Part shown: in pieces, positions 4,895-14,861 of the stretch | Numbering within the stretch: position 1 is the stretch's first letter | Layout: each line of letters starts with the position of its first letter | IMG/VR virus record: IMGVR_UViG_3300025326_000139 | Span: 1 to 32,742 of that record | Reading direction: 5' to 3' (one strand) | From: a virus | DNA: 32,742 nucleotides | The notes under the pieces: model-generated | Database searches by the model: none | The model's input: only the letters and a program-made list of their open reading frames with translations | Told to the model about the DNA's origin: nothing | Translations under genes and position numbers: made by a program

Positions 4895-4981
4895 ATGTTT
4901 GAGCTAAGCCGTTACAAACGTGACACATACTTGGTTCGCTCTTATGAAAGAGACATCCTAATATTCCACGGTAAACAATAG
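4895..4981 (+). CDS. Possible 28-residue peptide at the convergent junction
   Basis: A short frame, basic and tyrosine-rich, ending one base before the stop of the convergent holin gene. AAAGGA is directly before the ATG, too close to serve as a normal ribosome site. It could be chance; I list it because it fills the junction exactly. Confidence 0.25.
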   Translation: MFELSRYKRDTYLVRSYERDILIFHGKQ

Positions 4982-4982
4982 C

Positions 4983-5204
4983 TTATTTCTGAGAGTTGAT
5001 ATAGTCTTTTAAAGGTATACCTGGGTGTACACGCAAGGTTTGCATTACAGCCTTTAAAACAGCCAAAATAGCTACGTTTACACTCCAAGACTGTGTTCCG
5101 TCCAAAACGTTGCCAAAGTACACTAGGAAGGCAAGAATAGAGGTCTCTAGTGAAGCCATAAAGACTTTACGAAACCAAACGGGGAGTTTTTGCCAGTATG
5201 TCAT
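4983..5204 (-). CDS. Holin-like small membrane protein
   Basis: A 73-residue protein with two hydrophobic segments, about 15-33 (FMASLETSILAFLVYFGNV) and 42-57 (VNVAILAVLKAVMQTL), and charged ends. This is the usual plan of a small phage holin, which forms holes in the inner membrane so the endolysin can reach the wall. It lies two bases after the M23 peptidase gene and is the last gene of the leftward late cassette, a normal holin position. The family is not certain. The start is the only ATG that keeps the first segment intact. Confidence 0.65.
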   Translation of the reverse strand: MTYWQKLPVWFRKVFMASLETSILAFLVYFGNVLDGTQSWSVNVAILAVLKAVMQTLRVHPGIPLKDYINSQK

Positions 5205-5206
5205 AC

Positions 5207-5842
5207 TTATGCGTTAAAATTTAAATTATTTACTTCTTCTTTTGAAATGCTTTTCCCTTGATATATATATTGATTTTTTGACATGAATACTTTTGTGTAT
5301 ACAACGTTATCTTGAAAGAAAGGCATAGGGTCAATGGCAACTTTATTTTTGTAGAGTCCAAAGTGTAAATGCGCTCCAGTGGTGTATTTCCCAGTATTTC
5401 CACCCCACCCAATAACTGTACCAGCTTTTATAAAATCGCCACCTTTTAAATCTGACCAACCACCTCCATATTTATCATCTCTATAAACACGGATTTTATC
5501 TAGATGAAAGTAAAGCGTTTCGTAAGTCGGTTCACTTGCGTCTGTAATACGAACATATATACCTCTATCTTTATCCGCATTCTCTGGTGAAGTTACATAT
5601 CCGTCGTGCGCTGCAACAATCGGTATAAGTCCTTTTTGTTCGTTTGAGTCCTTATCTGAACGTAAAAATCCTGTAAGTTTATTGAATAAGTATTTGAACG
5701 GCCCTTGAGTTTTAAAATCTACTCCATTATGTCCTAAAGGGCCGTAGAATAGTGCGTTCTTATTTTCGCCAAACCACTGATTTACTAAACAATATTTTCT
5801 ATTATTGAAGTAATTACGTTGTATTGGTGAGCGTAGTTGCAT
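5207..5842 (-). CDS. M23 metallopeptidase, probable endolysin
   Basis: A 211-residue protein with the LytM/M23 zinc-peptidase core. The motifs are HNGVD (His38, Asp42: the H-x3-D zinc site), the catalytic-region YFHL (His113), and GAHLHFG (His158, His160: the H-x-H motif). Members cut peptide cross-bridges of peptidoglycan. The placement between an XhlA-like gene and a holin-like gene points to release of progeny rather than entry. There is no signal peptide, so it should rely on the holin. I use the ATG at 5842, which follows the preceding stop by four bases with the common TTAT-ATG leader. The frame has another ATG six codons upstream that would overlap the previous gene by 14 bases. Confidence 0.85.
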   Translation of the reverse strand: MQLRSPIQRNYFNNRKYCLVNQWFGENKNALFYGPLGHNGVDFKTQGPFKYLFNKLTGFLRSDKDSNEQKGLIPIVAAHDGYVTSPENADKDRGIYVRITDASEPTYETLYFHLDKIRVYRDDKYGGGWSDLKGGDFIKAGTVIGWGGNTGKYTTGAHLHFGLYKNKVAIDPMPFFQDNVVYTKVFMSKNQYIYQGKSISKEEVNNLNFNA

Positions 5843-5846
5843 ATAA

Positions 5847-6131
5847 TTATATCTTACCACTTACCCATTTTAAAAGTAACTGGGATATTACAGTCCCGAG
5901 AAATAGTGCTACACTAGAGTATACTGCAAACTTTGCAACAAACTGTACTTTCCATAATTCTAAACCCGTAATACGATTTTGTGCTTTTTCTACTTCTTTG
6001 CCAATATTTGAAATTGAATTTTCGATTCTAACTAAAGACTCTTTGATATATTCAATGTCCTTCTCGCTTTTAGCAGAATGCACATCTTGCTTTGAAAGAT
6101 GGTCTTTTATTTCATTTATTTCTTTATCCAT
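5847..6131 (-). CDS. XhlA-like coiled-coil protein with C-terminal membrane anchor
   Basis: A 94-residue protein. Residues 1-60 form a long charged coiled coil (EINEIKDHLSKQD, IKESLVRIENSISNIGKEVEKAQNRI), and residues 66-90 one membrane helix (VAKFAVYSSVALFLGTVISQLLL). This is the layout of haemolysin XhlA-type proteins, which in Bacillus phages and PBSX act with a holin and endolysin in cell lysis. The gene lies directly before the M23 peptidase and holin. The match is by architecture, not by exact motif. Confidence 0.65.
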   Translation of the reverse strand: MDKEINEIKDHLSKQDVHSAKSEKDIEYIKESLVRIENSISNIGKEVEKAQNRITGLELWKVQFVAKFAVYSSVALFLGTVISQLLLKWVSGKI

Positions 6132-6132
6132 A

Positions 6133-9100
6133 TTAAGTACTAATAATAAGTGCTTGATTATCGTCTACTTTAATTCCAGTGTCTATGAGTAGTTTACTCG
6201 TTGATCCAGCTATAACGTGACCTGCTGCTGCTTCGTCCCAGACTTGATCTGCAAAATGATATTTCTCAGCACGAGCATCCTCATAGATAGTAACAAGTCC
6301 TGATTCGTCCGCGAGTTCAAATGCTCCACGAATTGCTACTACTCCACCCGTACAAGTTGCGTCCAAAATTACAATTCCTGTTCCAGCTATTGTGCAACGA
6401 TCCAGAGCAGTCATGTTTTTAATTTTGACACTTCCAGCGTAATGTCTTAATGCAACATCACAAGCTCCGACAACGGCAAAATCAATTATTGGACTATTTG
6501 TAATAATATCTCCAGCTACTTCAGAAAAACATTGATCGAAGAAATAATTTCCAACTGCACCCAAAGTAATTGTTGAGTCAAAACCACTACCATGAACACA
6601 ACAAGGTGGAAGTGTTGCTCCATCTATATCACAATCTCTAATTCGAACCTCTGTCGAACCCACACCGCTTGTAGCCGTACCAGAAATATAAGCTCCTTGG
6701 ATAAAAGAGTTATTTATTTCTTGACCCCCAAGATCAAGAATCCATTGAGAACCTAAAAATGTCTTTTTTTCGATTGTAGAAGCAAAAGTAAGTGTTGAAC
6801 CATTAGCAATTTGGAAGATGTTTAATTTTAATGAAGCAGAAAGTGTTAATGCATCAGCTAGAGTAAGACAAGGATTATCTGCTGTTCCGTTAATAAATCC
6901 AGTTGTTCCAGCTATTCCATTTATAGTATCAATCCAAATTGCGCCGTTTGAATATCCAATCGAACGACGCACGACGGCATAACTCATATAAATCTGATCC
7001 ACATAATAATCAGCCGCTGTAAGACCCGTACCTTCGAGACGAATGAATGCTTTGCCTGCTGTCGTTGCTCCTGCTGGACCGACTAAGAAACCTGTATACG
7101 AAACCATTGAAGTGAACATAGCGAAAGTTGTTGCTGAATCTGCTACTCCACCAATTCCTCCGACAGTTCCAACTTGTACCCATGCTGTGGTTGTAAAATT
7201 CCAACCGTAAACTCGCATAAGATCATTCGCACCATTCACACGTCCATAAAATGTCGTTCCTGTTGGCACTCCATCCTCTCCAATATCAAATTGATAGTAA
7301 CAATCAATTGTTCCATTAGAACCATCACCATCTGTAATCTGATGATACACAGAATTACGAGCAAAAGTGCTTGCAAAAGTACCCGACGTGACGGCTCCGT
7401 CCGTAAGTGTAAATGCCTCTGCAATCTGGTTGATTGCTGCTCCCGTTGCAACAATGTTGTCCAGCTGATCTTGTCTTGATGGATAAGTATCACCCGATAA
7501 ACCCGTACCGTCGAATTGAGACTCAAGTGTGTCAGCAGCTGTTGTATCGCCTGAAATCTTTATAGCGTCAGCATTTACGTATTCACCGAATGAACCTGCT
7601 GTAACTGAGGTCGTCCGTTGAACTGCCCAGACAGCGGCTGCATCTCCAAGTTGTTCAAACATGATCGGCGATGGTTGTCCTTTGTACCAAGTATTGAGAT
7701 TTGTAATTTCATTCGTTCCATTGAATATGTCTGCTAGATAGGCATATGCCGAGGCGGTTGCTGTTCTAACGATAATTTTAACAGTCGCATAGGCTGGTTC
7801 AGTTGCTGAGTAATACCCAGTCAGTGCGTAAACCGCATTGTTTGAGTTTGCGTCAGTTGTAAGAGTCATTAGTTGCGAAGAGTCTGGATATGTTGATCCT
7901 GGTAAGTAAAATTCAACAGTTACTGATGCCGCTGGATCAGCGACAAAATCAGCGTTCTCATAAATAAAACCTGAAGCCTGAACATAGCTTTGCGCTTTTG
8001 CTAGTACAAGATATGAAAAAGAGGTACCAATATCTAAACTCTCTGATGCAAACCTTGCATTCAATGTACCAGCAGATCTAACTGTTGTGTCGGAAAGTCC
8101 AGCACCTGTTGAGCGCACAATTCCGTTTGGTGTATACCAAAGATGGTTATTGGCCGTGTCTTGCCATTGGTGAAATTTTAATGTTGAGCCTTGTAGCATC
8201 GTTGAATAACCAGCAACGAATGTAGCCGAGTTGAAGTTGGAAGATACGAACGTTGATTCTATATAAGATGCGGAGGAAAGAGTAATGTCGATTGCGTTTG
8301 TGCCTTTCGTACCGCACAGAAAGTTATTGAATGTTATATCCGATTGATTGCCCAGTATAAAAGCCTGAATACGATTACAGTGTGCCTCACAGTCATTGAA
8401 TCGACTCGCGTAAGCACTAACAATAATCCAACCCGCCAAGTTAGATAATCCAACAGTATTACATCCTATCGCATAACATTGTAGGAAAAGATTGTTTGCT
8501 CCTGTAACACTCCATCCACTACGATTATGGTTCACAGCAAAGCAATCAATAAATGTTTTATTGTTTACTGAGTTTTGAAGATCGAAAGTAGCAGAGAATG
8601 AAGCTGTGTTTTGACCGCCAGTAATAATCCCAGTAAACGTTTGAACAACATCATTACCATTTGAAGCAAAGGCTCGGAAAAGAGGTCTATACAAAACCGT
8701 GTAATCTATATTAGCCGCGGCAGTCGCACCGTTAAAAACCACTCCACTTTTCACATACGCCGAAGCCACACCCATTGTTTCAATTCTCGTCCAATCAATA
8801 TCTGTATTGTTTTTCGTAAGAGAGAATATCGAGTAGTAACAAGCTTGGGCTATATTTGTTGTATCAATTACGACATTACGTTCCATGTTCAAAATCCACG
8901 CGTCGGTTGAATGAGTATATGTTAATGCCGCCTCCGCCCCGCCTTTCGTTAAAGAAACGATGTAGGAAGTTGGTGAGTTCACTGTAATAACATAACGAAT
9001 ATCGGTTTCTTGGTAATTTGTTGCATTAGCAGAAGCTGGACAAATCCATACTTCGTCACCAACCACCCAATTCACAGCATCAGCTGTAACAAGCGGACTT

Positions 9101-9984
9101 GCAGCAGTACCAGCTCCACTTACATATTTGGTTTTCCAAAATGCCGTAGATGATTTTGGTGTTCCTTGTAACGTCACCTTTCCGCCGTCTAATTGGGTGA
9201 CTCCATAATTACCAGATACACCATTTTCATTGAACCGCAACTTTTCAAGACGTGCTGTCCCTACTGGAGACCCCACTGTACCTATTCTGAGTTCACCACC
9301 GTTTGCAACTACAACATTTCCAAGAGAGGTAAGTGTAGAATCTACGGTTATATCCCATGATAAAAGTCCATTAAAGAGAACCTGAACAGCCTGACCGATT
9401 GAACGACCGAATGTTGTAGATGGATTTCCCGTCTCTGCACCACTACCGATTGTTTGTGTTCCATCCATTGTAAGTGTAATTGCAGCCCCCAGATTTTGTG
9501 ATGTAATAAAAACATAATCCGTAGCCGCAGGAACTCCTGTGGCATTAGTCGTTGCAAGATATGCTAAGTTTGTCGCACCTGAGTCAGCTGCTCCAGTATG
9601 AGTACCCGAGCCAGAGGAGACAACTTTAAAACGATAACGCCCAGCAACCAAAGAAAGGAATGTATATGGAGTAGCAAAACGAAAGTAAACCCAAGAATTT
9701 GCTTTAATATCCGTAAAAGAGAGTGTCTGAGTCGCGGTAGTATCGACCGTATTATCTTGTAATGTGACTGTGATGTTATGACCAGCCGTACCAGGAGCAA
9801 CGATGTAGAGCAAACACCCATTACAAGCGTCGACAAGATTAGGAGCCGTGAATGTGGCGGTAAATAAATTGCTCGTCGAAATAGTGATATTTGTGGATGC
9901 ATGAATAGTAGGCGTATTAACCACGCTATCCCAAGTGCCAGCAACACTCCAATTTCCTGTTGTAGAAGCTACTTTGTATGCCAT
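6133..9984 (-). CDS. Large tail fibre / receptor-binding protein
   Basis: A 1283-residue protein rich in Thr, Ser, Gly and Ala, almost all beta. The N-terminal 160 residues begin GNWSVAGTWDSVV and form a beta-sandwich-like part. Residues about 230-375 resemble a G8-type segment: WVVGDEVWICPASANATNYQE, then TYTHSTDAWILNMERNVVI. A right-handed beta-helix-like region follows. The last 250 residues carry a repeat-poor strand domain (GTADNPCLTLADALTLSASL, WILDLGGQEI, NYFFDQC) that I associate with phage and prophage fibres, ending near VWDEAAAGHVIAGS. It probably binds or trims surface glycans. It is the last large structural gene before lysis. No lyase catalytic residues are identified, so enzymatic activity is open. 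Confidence 0.75.
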   Translation of the reverse strand: MAYKVASTTGNWSVAGTWDSVVNTPTIHASTNITISTSNLFTATFTAPNLVDACNGCLLYIVAPGTAGHNITVTLQDNTVDTTATQTLSFTDIKANSWVYFRFATPYTFLSLVAGRYRFKVVSSGSGTHTGAADSGATNLAYLATTNATGVPAATDYVFITSQNLGAAITLTMDGTQTIGSGAETGNPSTTFGRSIGQAVQVLFNGLLSWDITVDSTLTSLGNVVVANGGELRIGTVGSPVGTARLEKLRFNENGVSGNYGVTQLDGGKVTLQGTPKSSTAFWKTKYVSGAGTAASPLVTADAVNWVVGDEVWICPASANATNYQETDIRYVITVNSPTSYIVSLTKGGAEAALTYTHSTDAWILNMERNVVIDTTNIAQACYYSIFSLTKNNTDIDWTRIETMGVASAYVKSGVVFNGATAAANIDYTVLYRPLFRAFASNGNDVVQTFTGIITGGQNTASFSATFDLQNSVNNKTFIDCFAVNHNRSGWSVTGANNLFLQCYAIGCNTVGLSNLAGWIIVSAYASRFNDCEAHCNRIQAFILGNQSDITFNNFLCGTKGTNAIDITLSSASYIESTFVSSNFNSATFVAGYSTMLQGSTLKFHQWQDTANNHLWYTPNGIVRSTGAGLSDTTVRSAGTLNARFASESLDIGTSFSYLVLAKAQSYVQASGFIYENADFVADPAASVTVEFYLPGSTYPDSSQLMTLTTDANSNNAVYALTGYYSATEPAYATVKIIVRTATASAYAYLADIFNGTNEITNLNTWYKGQPSPIMFEQLGDAAAVWAVQRTTSVTAGSFGEYVNADAIKISGDTTAADTLESQFDGTGLSGDTYPSRQDQLDNIVATGAAINQIAEAFTLTDGAVTSGTFASTFARNSVYHQITDGDGSNGTIDCYYQFDIGEDGVPTGTTFYGRVNGANDLMRVYGWNFTTTAWVQVGTVGGIGGVADSATTFAMFTSMVSYTGFLVGPAGATTAGKAFIRLEGTGLTAADYYVDQIYMSYAVVRRSIGYSNGAIWIDTINGIAGTTGFINGTADNPCLTLADALTLSASLKLNIFQIANGSTLTFASTIEKKTFLGSQWILDLGGQEINNSFIQGAYISGTATSGVGSTEVRIRDCDIDGATLPPCCVHGSGFDSTITLGAVGNYFFDQCFSEVAGDIITNSPIIDFAVVGACDVALRHYAGSVKIKNMTALDRCTIAGTGIVILDATCTGGVVAIRGAFELADESGLVTIYEDARAEKYHFADQVWDEAAAGHVIAGSTSKLLIDTGIKVDDNQALIIST

Positions 9985-9987
9985 AAA

Positions 9988-10221
9988 CTAAATGATTACA
10001 CCAATCAAATGCTTTAATTCTTCGGCTTTATTTACTGGTTTTGTGTATTTGTCTTTTATATTACGTATATAATTAAGAACCTGCTCTTCAGTTACCTCGT
10101 CATTAAATTGCATTTCTTCGTTTTTACCATTAGATATTTCATATTTAACTACGATACTAAAATCGAAATATTGTATATCAACTATTGTGACAGATATTTC
10201 TTCTTTTTTTAATATTGGCAT
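9988..10221 (-). CDS. Hypothetical small protein between fibre genes
   Basis: About 77 residues from ATG 10221, one base after the stop of the collagen-like fibre gene; another ATG nine bases upstream would overlap that gene. Predicted strands come first (EEISVTIVDIQYFDFSIVVKYEI), then a charged helix (EEQVLNYIRNIKDKY). It could be a fibre-assembly or capping protein, given its position between two fibre genes, but nothing in it is diagnostic. Confidence 0.6.
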   Translation of the reverse strand: MPILKKEEISVTIVDIQYFDFSIVVKYEISNGKNEEMQFNDEVTEEQVLNYIRNIKDKYTKPVNKAEELKHLIGVII

Positions 10222-10222
10222 A

Positions 10223-11197
10223 TTATACAACTGTCCAACTCGTAATTTGATTATTTATATTACGAGTATATGAATAAGTACGAGTACCGTCAAAGATATG
10301 AGATATAAAATTATTTATATCTCTAGTTATTGTAAGTGTTCTTCCACCAGTGAGAGCTACTTGTGAAATATAATCTCCAACCCGTGTTATTGTACCACTT
10401 CGAGTGGATACGAAACTCTTTCCAATAAAGTCACCAAGTAAAGTTGCTTGATCTGTTACTTTATCATAAGTAAATCCAACATCACCACCAAATGAACCTC
10501 CATCATTAAATTGTACATATGTATCTAGGCTAGCTGGATTTCCCGCTGCGTCCACAGTAATGGTTACTGCTCCGTCTGCTGATGTTGCCACTACGTCTGC
10601 ACCAACAAAATTCATGCTAGTCACCTTTGCTGTGATTTCAGTCCCTTCATCTAATATAGCAACGTTCCCACCTCCACCATGCCATCTCTGGTCGTTAAAA
10701 TCTATACCCTGCAGTTTACTGGCTGCGCTTGCCAACTGTTCGCCATTACGGATATTAGAGATGTCAATTCTGTCATTGCCCTTCAGTTTCTTGATTTCCG
10801 CTATAACTTCCTTTGGTTCTGGGTTCTTCCCATCCATACCATGTAGTCCAGGTATACCCTGTGGTCCAATCGGCCCCATAAGCCCTTGTAAGCCCATTAG
10901 ACCGTCTTTACCATCTTTACCTGGCTTCCCATCCTCTCCACGTTCACCAGGGTCTCCTTTATCCCCTTTTTCGCCTTTTATGGGTTCTTCCTTTTTTACC
11001 TTAAGACCAGTAACTTGTATCTCTAGTGGTTTTGGTAATTCTTTGTTCAATTCATCATTGAGAGATTGAATCTTTTTTTTTACACCATCAACCTTTTCTT
11101 CAATAAATTCACTTATTTCATGAAGTTCGTCAATAACTACCGAAGGATCTTCTTGGTACTGAGCTTTACGGATAAGTTTTTTTACTTCTTTATCCAT
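10223..11197 (-). CDS. Collagen-like tail fibre protein B (short paralogue)
   Basis: A 324-residue protein. Residues 1-60 form a charged helix or coiled coil, probably a trimerisation or tail-attachment part. Residues 75-124 hold Gly-X-Y repeats (GEKGDKGDPGERGEDG to GPIGPQGIPGLHG). Residues 125-220 form a domain with KLKGNDRIDIS, IRNGE-LASAA and RWHGGGG. The last 100 residues include YVQFNDGGSFGGDVGFTY and a repetitive strand-rich end with TLTITRDINNFISHI. The first 25 residues and the middle domain closely match the upstream, longer fibre, so the two arose by duplication and probably share an attachment site. It starts one base after that gene's stop. Confidence 0.8.
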   Translation of the reverse strand: MDKEVKKLIRKAQYQEDPSVVIDELHEISEFIEEKVDGVKKKIQSLNDELNKELPKPLEIQVTGLKVKKEEPIKGEKGDKGDPGERGEDGKPGKDGKDGLMGLQGLMGPIGPQGIPGLHGMDGKNPEPKEVIAEIKKLKGNDRIDISNIRNGEQLASAASKLQGIDFNDQRWHGGGGNVAILDEGTEITAKVTSMNFVGADVVATSADGAVTITVDAAGNPASLDTYVQFNDGGSFGGDVGFTYDKVTDQATLLGDFIGKSFVSTRSGTITRVGDYISQVALTGGRTLTITRDINNFISHIFDGTRTYSYTRNINNQITSWTVV

Positions 11198-11198
11198 A

Positions 11199-14100
11199 TT
11201 ATATTATTCTGTATGTGAAAGAAAAGTACATTGCTTGATTTGTAACATCACCAGCAATATATTGTAGTTGTGCTCTATTATTGACTGCATCACCGAGTAT
11301 AGCCGCACCTTGTCCAGCAATGCTGGAAGCAAAGGCTGTTCCACAACACTCATTTGCGTTTGCCAAGTTAGATGCTACAGGTAATGAAATACCAAGTTGC
11401 GTTGATGCCAACGCAACTGTTGGATCAATATCAACTTGTCCTGAGACAGTAACTGTTGCACCAACTCTCATATATTGACAAGAATAAGCTGTTGAACCGT
11501 CAAGGTTAGCTACGTTAGTAAGGGTTGGAATATATGTGCTTGCTACCAAAGTAGAATCAACACTTACCACACCAGAGTCAGCACGAAGAGGACCTGTAAG
11601 AGCGGCAGCAAGAGTTGTTGTGCCTGTAACATTTAAAGCCCCAGAAACTGTAAAATCACCACCAGCAAGTGTTAAAAGATTTGCAGAATGGGTCAAAGTA
11701 ACATCACCACTATTAAAGTTTATAACAGCACCAGAGGCAAGAAATAAATCAGACCACTTCAACGAAGTAGAGCCAAGAACTAAACCATCGTTGGTGAAAG
11801 GACCAAGCATTGCACTATCAAGTCTCAACTTATTAGTCAAAACATTTGTATCCATTGTTGCAAAATACAGTCTACCATCGAGATTTGTACCAATATTTAC
11901 ATCCGAAGCTACCCAAGTTATTCTCGCAAATTCAGATTGGTTTCCGCCATCATCTTTTAACTTCAAAGACAAGTATGCCTCATCACTATCTGCATGTGTA
12001 GTACGTTTACCTTCAAGAGTTGCGACCTGCACAGAGGCTGCATCAGTATCGTTTCTTACTTGTAAAATTGAAGTCGGTGTTGAAATTCCATTACCTATAC
12101 CAACCATTCCATCCGTCCCGATTACGATTCTATCAGCAGTTCCCAGCCCAGTCGAAGAACTGATAGCAAAGTGATCTGCAATAGAGTTATCTGCCCCGAC
12201 AATCCACCTTTGATTTCCAGTTAAAAGAAAGTCTAACTTTGCATCTCCTGTACCATCTTGTTCAATTGTCAGCCCGCCAGTTGAACCTGTACTCGCTGTG
12301 TCTTCGTAAACATGCAGTGTAGTGTCGGGTACAGTCACATTTATACCAACTCTGTTATTTGTAGCATTTACAATAAGAGCATTTGTGTCGACTACAAGTA
12401 CATTCCCAGCGGCTCCTGTAAGTTCTAAAGAAGTACCTGTCGCTTCACCAATATCAGGTGTTATAAGACTTGGAGTATCTGCAAATACCAGAGAACCAGT
12501 ACCAGTTTCATCTGATATAACACCTCTTAGCTGAGCGGATGTAGTAGAGGAAAAGTCTCCAAGTGTATTATTTACTAAAGTACCAGCTTCCCTATTTACA
12601 GTGCTGCGTATTATAGAGTTAGTTGTACTGGTAGAAATTGTAATGGTGCCATTTAATACATTTTTTGTTAAAATTGCATTCTCAATATTTTGCATTTGAA
12701 TACCACCAATAAGCCCACTATCCACATCGCTGGAAGGTACATAGTGTGCACAAACATTTCCCATTACTACAAAATCATTAACTGTGTTTGCAGCAAAACG
12801 CTGATATATAAAATAGGCGGTTCTTCCTGCGTTACCGTCACAATATTCAGCATAGTTATTTGAGACGGTTATTTGTTTTAAACCAATACCACTCAGTGTA
12901 ACTACACCATGACTGTTATTCCCTTCTTTTAATACACCGCGGAATTGATTATTTATAATGGAGACATTTAATATATCATCGGCATTAAGAGAAACAGCAG
13001 ATGGGATACCAGCATCAGCGACATCGTCTATCATTTCAAAGTAGTTCCCGTCAATCAAAATATTTCTGTTTCCTTCACCCACATCAACCCCACCATTTTC
13101 AACTCCACCTTTAATAAAGTTGCCACTGATTATTACGTCCACACAAAAGTCTCCCAACCCGACATCACTCAAAAGATTTATACCATAACTAGCACGACCA
13201 CTAGAGTCGTCGCCCTGTGTATTTTTAGAGATAATTACTTTTGAACACTCACTTATTTCAACCATTCGTTTACAGTTGAAAATTGTGTTACCCTCAATAA
13301 TAACACGTTCTACTGCTGATTGTGTACCCATTACTATAGCCCCATATCCAGTTGCCCCCTCAATTGTGTTGCCGACTAACACGACATCATGGGCAGACTC
13401 AAGACGAAATCCTTGTGAAAACCCAGACGCTAAATCGTATGGATAAATATGATTTCCTGTTGCGGTAAAACGTTTAAAAGTTCCAGTAGATCCCAAAATA
13501 CCATAAGTCATTGCGGCTACAGAACAGTTTGTAATTGAAATGTCTTGTGCTCGTTCTAACTCAACAGAGTAGTCTACACCTTCAATAAAACAATTCTCAG
13601 CTAGACCATATTGGATGTAGTGAAACTGAAAACCGAAGTGCCAATTTTGTATTAAAATTCCATTACTTTTTATATGTAAGTTTCTAAGTGTGATATTTTT
13701 ACACCAGTTAGCCATATCATCTGGATCAACTCCAGAATATGTTGTCAGGATAGCCCCACCATTAACTGCTGCAACTGGATTACCGTAAAGAGTCATGTTT
13801 TCTATTGTGACAAAAGATAACTTCGTCAAAAGAAGCATTTTTGTAAAGATACCTTCTGTATAAAGTATTGTTGCATTTTCTCCAACACCAATAAAGTTCA
13901 AGTTACTGCAGAGATTTATAGTATCTGAAATCTGATAAGTCCCCTGTTTGATAAGGATAGTTCCACCACCCGCAGCATCTACAAAGTCAACAGCTTGTTG
14001 GATCTGAACGTTATCGTCAATACCGTCGACAATATAATCAGCGTCCGAGAACCCAACTGTTATAAATGGACCACCAATACCAGCTGATACAGCAACGGTT

Positions 14101-14861
14101 ACGTTACCACTAGCATCACTTGTGGCCACAACAGAACCACCTGTAAAGTCAAAACTAGAAACTTTTGGTGTTATCTGAACACCGTCATCTTTGACAATTA
14201 TATCCCCACCACCACCGTGCCAAAGCTGATCGCTCAATTTCATACCACCTATCTTTGCAGCTGCACTGGCTAATATTTCACCATTGCGAATATGAGAAAT
14301 ATCAAGACGATCATTTCCCTTCAACTTTTTAATTTCTTCAATAATCTCTTTTGGTTCTGGGCTTTTGCCATCAATTCCGTCTTTTCCAGCTTTTCCGTCC
14401 AAACCGTTTAATCCAACTGATCCACGTTTTCCTTCTGGACCTTTTTCACCTTTTGGACCAATAGGACCAGACTCACCATCAAAATAGTCTTTACCTTTTA
14501 TTGGTTTAGCCAATTCTGCTGCTTCTCTAATAACATATTCCACTTCTCTCGGGACGAAGTAATCTTTACCTTTTACTGGTGTAACTCCATCTTTCCCGTT
14601 TTCTCCCTTTTCTCCACGATCACCAGGTTCACCTTTTGGACCACGTATACCTGAAGCATCTATACCCGAAAGTTCTATATCTAACCCAACAATCTTAATC
14701 TTTGGGGATTCTTGTTTTGGTACAATATGGGAAGCATCACTTTCTATACTTTCTAACTTTTCACCCATTCCATCCTTAAAATCACCAAGTTCATCCATGA
14801 TAACAGAGTCATCTTCTTGATATTTTACTTTTTTTATAAGTTTTTTAGCTTGTGGGTCCAT
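11199..14861 (-). CDS. Collagen-like tail fibre / tailspike protein A with beta-helix
   Basis: A 1220-residue protein. The N-terminal helix (1-40) is similar to protein B. Two Gly-X-Y stretches follow at about 73-92 and 129-166, separated by KGKDYF-containing spacers. Residues 175-220 carry the shared GNDRLDIS / IRNGEILASAA / LWHGGGG domain. From about 268 it reads as a pectate-lyase-3-like beta-helix (ADYIVDGIDDNVQIQQAVD, GGGTILIKQGTYQISDTI), with repeated IxGN strands to about 700. Next come 'VGI..PDTTLHV' type fibre segments. The end (about 1100-1220) is a strand domain with SCQYMRVGATVTVSGQVDIDP. It is probably the main receptor-binding spike, possibly a depolymerase; no active site is assigned. 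Confidence 0.8.
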   Translation of the reverse strand: MDPQAKKLIKKVKYQEDDSVIMDELGDFKDGMGEKLESIESDASHIVPKQESPKIKIVGLDIELSGIDASGIRGPKGEPGDRGEKGENGKDGVTPVKGKDYFVPREVEYVIREAAELAKPIKGKDYFDGESGPIGPKGEKGPEGKRGSVGLNGLDGKAGKDGIDGKSPEPKEIIEEIKKLKGNDRLDISHIRNGEILASAAAKIGGMKLSDQLWHGGGGDIIVKDDGVQITPKVSSFDFTGGSVVATSDASGNVTVAVSAGIGGPFITVGFSDADYIVDGIDDNVQIQQAVDFVDAAGGGTILIKQGTYQISDTINLCSNLNFIGVGENATILYTEGIFTKMLLLTKLSFVTIENMTLYGNPVAAVNGGAILTTYSGVDPDDMANWCKNITLRNLHIKSNGILIQNWHFGFQFHYIQYGLAENCFIEGVDYSVELERAQDISITNCSVAAMTYGILGSTGTFKRFTATGNHIYPYDLASGFSQGFRLESAHDVVLVGNTIEGATGYGAIVMGTQSAVERVIIEGNTIFNCKRMVEISECSKVIISKNTQGDDSSGRASYGINLLSDVGLGDFCVDVIISGNFIKGGVENGGVDVGEGNRNILIDGNYFEMIDDVADAGIPSAVSLNADDILNVSIINNQFRGVLKEGNNSHGVVTLSGIGLKQITVSNNYAEYCDGNAGRTAYFIYQRFAANTVNDFVVMGNVCAHYVPSSDVDSGLIGGIQMQNIENAILTKNVLNGTITISTSTTNSIIRSTVNREAGTLVNNTLGDFSSTTSAQLRGVISDETGTGSLVFADTPSLITPDIGEATGTSLELTGAAGNVLVVDTNALIVNATNNRVGINVTVPDTTLHVYEDTASTGSTGGLTIEQDGTGDAKLDFLLTGNQRWIVGADNSIADHFAISSSTGLGTADRIVIGTDGMVGIGNGISTPTSILQVRNDTDAASVQVATLEGKRTTHADSDEAYLSLKLKDDGGNQSEFARITWVASDVNIGTNLDGRLYFATMDTNVLTNKLRLDSAMLGPFTNDGLVLGSTSLKWSDLFLASGAVINFNSGDVTLTHSANLLTLAGGDFTVSGALNVTGTTTLAAALTGPLRADSGVVSVDSTLVASTYIPTLTNVANLDGSTAYSCQYMRVGATVTVSGQVDIDPTVALASTQLGISLPVASNLANANECCGTAFASSIAGQGAAILGDAVNNRAQLQYIAGDVTNQAMYFSFTYRII

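Noticed and set aside
10560-11069. 169-residue + strand frame rich in Pro and Ser
   Set aside because: It is the antisense of the Gly-X-Y repeat in the collagen-like fibre.
11536-12174. 212-residue + strand frame
   Set aside because: It is antisense to the long fibre gene, with no start context and no recognisable product.
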